Shown here: piece by piece, positions 14,934-15,705 of the stretch
Position numbering within the stretch: the stretch's first letter is position 1
Layout: every line of letters starts with the position of its first letter
Assembly (NCBI GenBank): GCA_910577215.1
Contig: CAJTMQ010000009.1
Location: 18,307 to 34,011, forward strand
Direction of reading: 5' to 3'
Length of the DNA stretch: 15,705 nucleotides
DNA from: an uncultured Eubacterium sp.
Lineage (GTDB): Bacteria; Bacillota; Clostridia; Oscillospirales; Acutalibacteraceae
The notes under the pieces: model-generated
What the model was told of the DNA's origin: nothing
Seen by the model: the letters and a program-made list of their open reading frames with translations, nothing else
The model's database searches: none
Position numbers and translations under genes: made by a program

Positions 14934-15440
14934 ATGAAACAGTATCTTGAAGTAGGAAAGCTTATTAATACACACGGCATAAAAGGCGAAATGAAGCTTG
15001 AATTGTGGTGTAATAGCATAGATTATATAAAACAGTTTAAAACGCTTTATATGGACGAATACGGCAATGATTCGTTAACGTTGCTGTCGGCTCGTCCTCA
15101 GAAAAATCATGCAATTGTAAAATTTGCGGAAATTACATCTATTGACGAAGCTGAAAATTACAAAAACAAGGTGCTTTTCGGCAACCGTGATGATGCAGAG
15201 ATTGATGAGGATGCCAATTATATTCAGGATTTAATCGGTTGCAGCGTTATAGATGTGAACACTGATGAAGAATACGGCAGGGTGGCAGATGTGCTGAATT
15301 ACGGTGCATCCGATATTCTTGATGTTGAAAGCGAAGGAAAGCATAAATATATTCCGGTTATTCCCGATATAGTTAAGGAAATCAGCACAGAAGCTGAGAT
15401 AATCAGAATACTTCCCATGAAAGGACTTTTTGATGATTAA
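14934..15440 (+). CDS. rimM: Ribosome maturation factor RimM
   Basis: 168 aa. The N-terminal RimM domain has the family opening VGKLINTHGIKGEMKLE (7-23). The C-terminal PRC-barrel region is seen as LIGCSVIDVNTDEEYGRVAD through YIPVIPDIVKEI. RimM helps assemble the 30S head and binds S19. The ATG at 14934 follows a GGTGAT (14925-14930), which matches the distal part of the anti-Shine-Dalgarno complement at workable spacing. Unlike the usual rimM-trmD-rplS order, nothing further is co-directional: a terminator and a convergent gene come next. Confidence 0.95.
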   Translation: MKQYLEVGKLINTHGIKGEMKLELWCNSIDYIKQFKTLYMDEYGNDSLTLLSARPQKNHAIVKFAEITSIDEAENYKNKVLFGNRDDAEIDEDANYIQDLIGCSVIDVNTDEEYGRVADVLNYGASDILDVESEGKHKYIPVIPDIVKEISTEAEIIRILPMKGLFDD

Positions 15441-15458
15441 TAAGATTTAAGAATCCAA

Positions 15459-15510
15459 AATTAGAATAAGAACCTGTCTGCTTATTTGCTGACAGGTTCT
15501 TATTTTAATT
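15459..15510. terminator. Bidirectional terminator between rimM and the convergent HTH gene
   Basis: Arms 15459-15478 and 15491-15510 form a 20-bp stem with one G-U wobble and a 12-nt loop; the core AAGAACCTGTC / GACAGGTTCTT is perfect. The outer parts are A/T-rich on both sides, so it can stop transcription from rimM and from the minus-strand gene. Its right arm includes the stop and last three codons of that gene. Confidence 0.85.
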
Positions 15511-15705
15511 CTTGTTCAATATTTAAAAATTCTTCAGTGTTGAAAAATTCGACTAAAGATATATTCAATCCATCACAAAGCTTTTTTATTGTTACAATTC
15601 CTGGGTTTTTACTTTCTCCATTAAGGATACTTTTAATTGTTGATTGCGATATTCCGGATTTATAGCTTAAAGCATTAGGCGTAATATCTTGTTCATTGCA
15701 TAAAT
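15500..15705 (-). CDS. XRE/Cro-CI type helix-turn-helix regulator (partial, start beyond window)
   Basis: The C-terminal 67 residues are visible; the N-terminus lies past the right edge. They show a Cro/CI helix-turn-helix: ITPNALSYKSGISQSTIKSI (the recognition helix being around SQSTIKSILNG), then NPGIVTIKKLCDGLNISLVE and FFN. This is a typical small Firmicutes XRE domain, in which the last helices pack against the HTH. It is likely a small DNA-binding regulator of unknown target. Only about one more helix of the fold should be missing. It is convergent with rimM and shares its terminator. Confidence 0.82.
   Translation of the reverse strand, partial: LCNEQDITPNALSYKSGISQSTIKSILNGESKNPGIVTIKKLCDGLNISLVEFFNTEEFLNIEQELK

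Noticed and set aside
1..15705. Search for CRISPR arrays, tRNA/rRNA genes, insertion sequences, toxin-antitoxin or phage-defence genes
   Set aside because: No repeated spacer pattern, cloverleaf-like segment, transposase motifs or defence-type domains were seen; the edge XRE gene alone is not enough to call a toxin-antitoxin pair.

Overview
The window reads as chromosomal DNA of a low-to-moderate GC Firmicute, most likely a gut-type Clostridia. I infer this from strong AGGAGG-type ribosome binding sites, frequent TTG/GTG starts, U-rich hairpin terminators, and Firmicutes gene orders (era-yqzL-recO and ylxM-ffh-rpsP-khpA). No rRNA, tRNA, CRISPR array, insertion sequence or prophage was seen. 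Genes are dense; no gene-free stretch exceeds 300 bases.

Left block, minus strand (about 4379 down to 111): a tight four-gene unit. In transcription order it encodes an FkbM-family methyltransferase with an extra N-terminal domain, an MscS-type channel, a TauE/SafE-type permease and a C-type sulfatase without a signal peptide. Gaps are 13, 4 and 14 nt. It ends at a long, nearly perfect hairpin at 3-58 that can work in both directions. A role in handling a sulfated compound in the cytoplasm and exporting the sulfur anion is a reasonable guess for the last two genes, not a demonstrated one.

Middle block, plus strand (4471-12281): starts from a near-consensus promoter whose -35 box is the reverse complement of the likely -35 box of the divergent left operon. 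Order: soluble CorC/YbeX-like CBS protein, PhoH/YbeZ, YbeY, Era, a small YqzL-like protein, RecO, MutS2 and a MATE exporter. Most junctions are 1-4 nt overlaps. This joins RNA maturation and ribosome assembly (PhoH, YbeY, Era) with recombination or ribosome-collision factors (RecO, MutS2). The genes pgpH, dgkA and cdd, often found within this cluster in other Firmicutes, are absent. The YqzL-like gene is 51 codons, overlaps recO by 56 nt, and its ribosome binding site lies in a hairpin.

Right block, plus strand (12382-15440): a strong TTGACT-17-TATAAT promoter followed by a perfect 7-bp palindrome, then ylxM, ffh, rpsP and khpA, a terminator, then rimM with its own candidate promoter. This is the signal recognition particle / ribosome biogenesis cluster. 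rimM is not followed by trmD-rplS as is usual; it meets a bidirectional terminator and a convergent, edge-truncated XRE-type helix-turn-helix gene.

Most of the window is conserved housekeeping DNA. I do not see strong evidence for a wholly new system. The points most worth a second look are the sulfatase/permease/channel/methyltransferase cassette, the back-to-back promoters, the occluded yqzL start, and the rearranged edges of the two housekeeping clusters.
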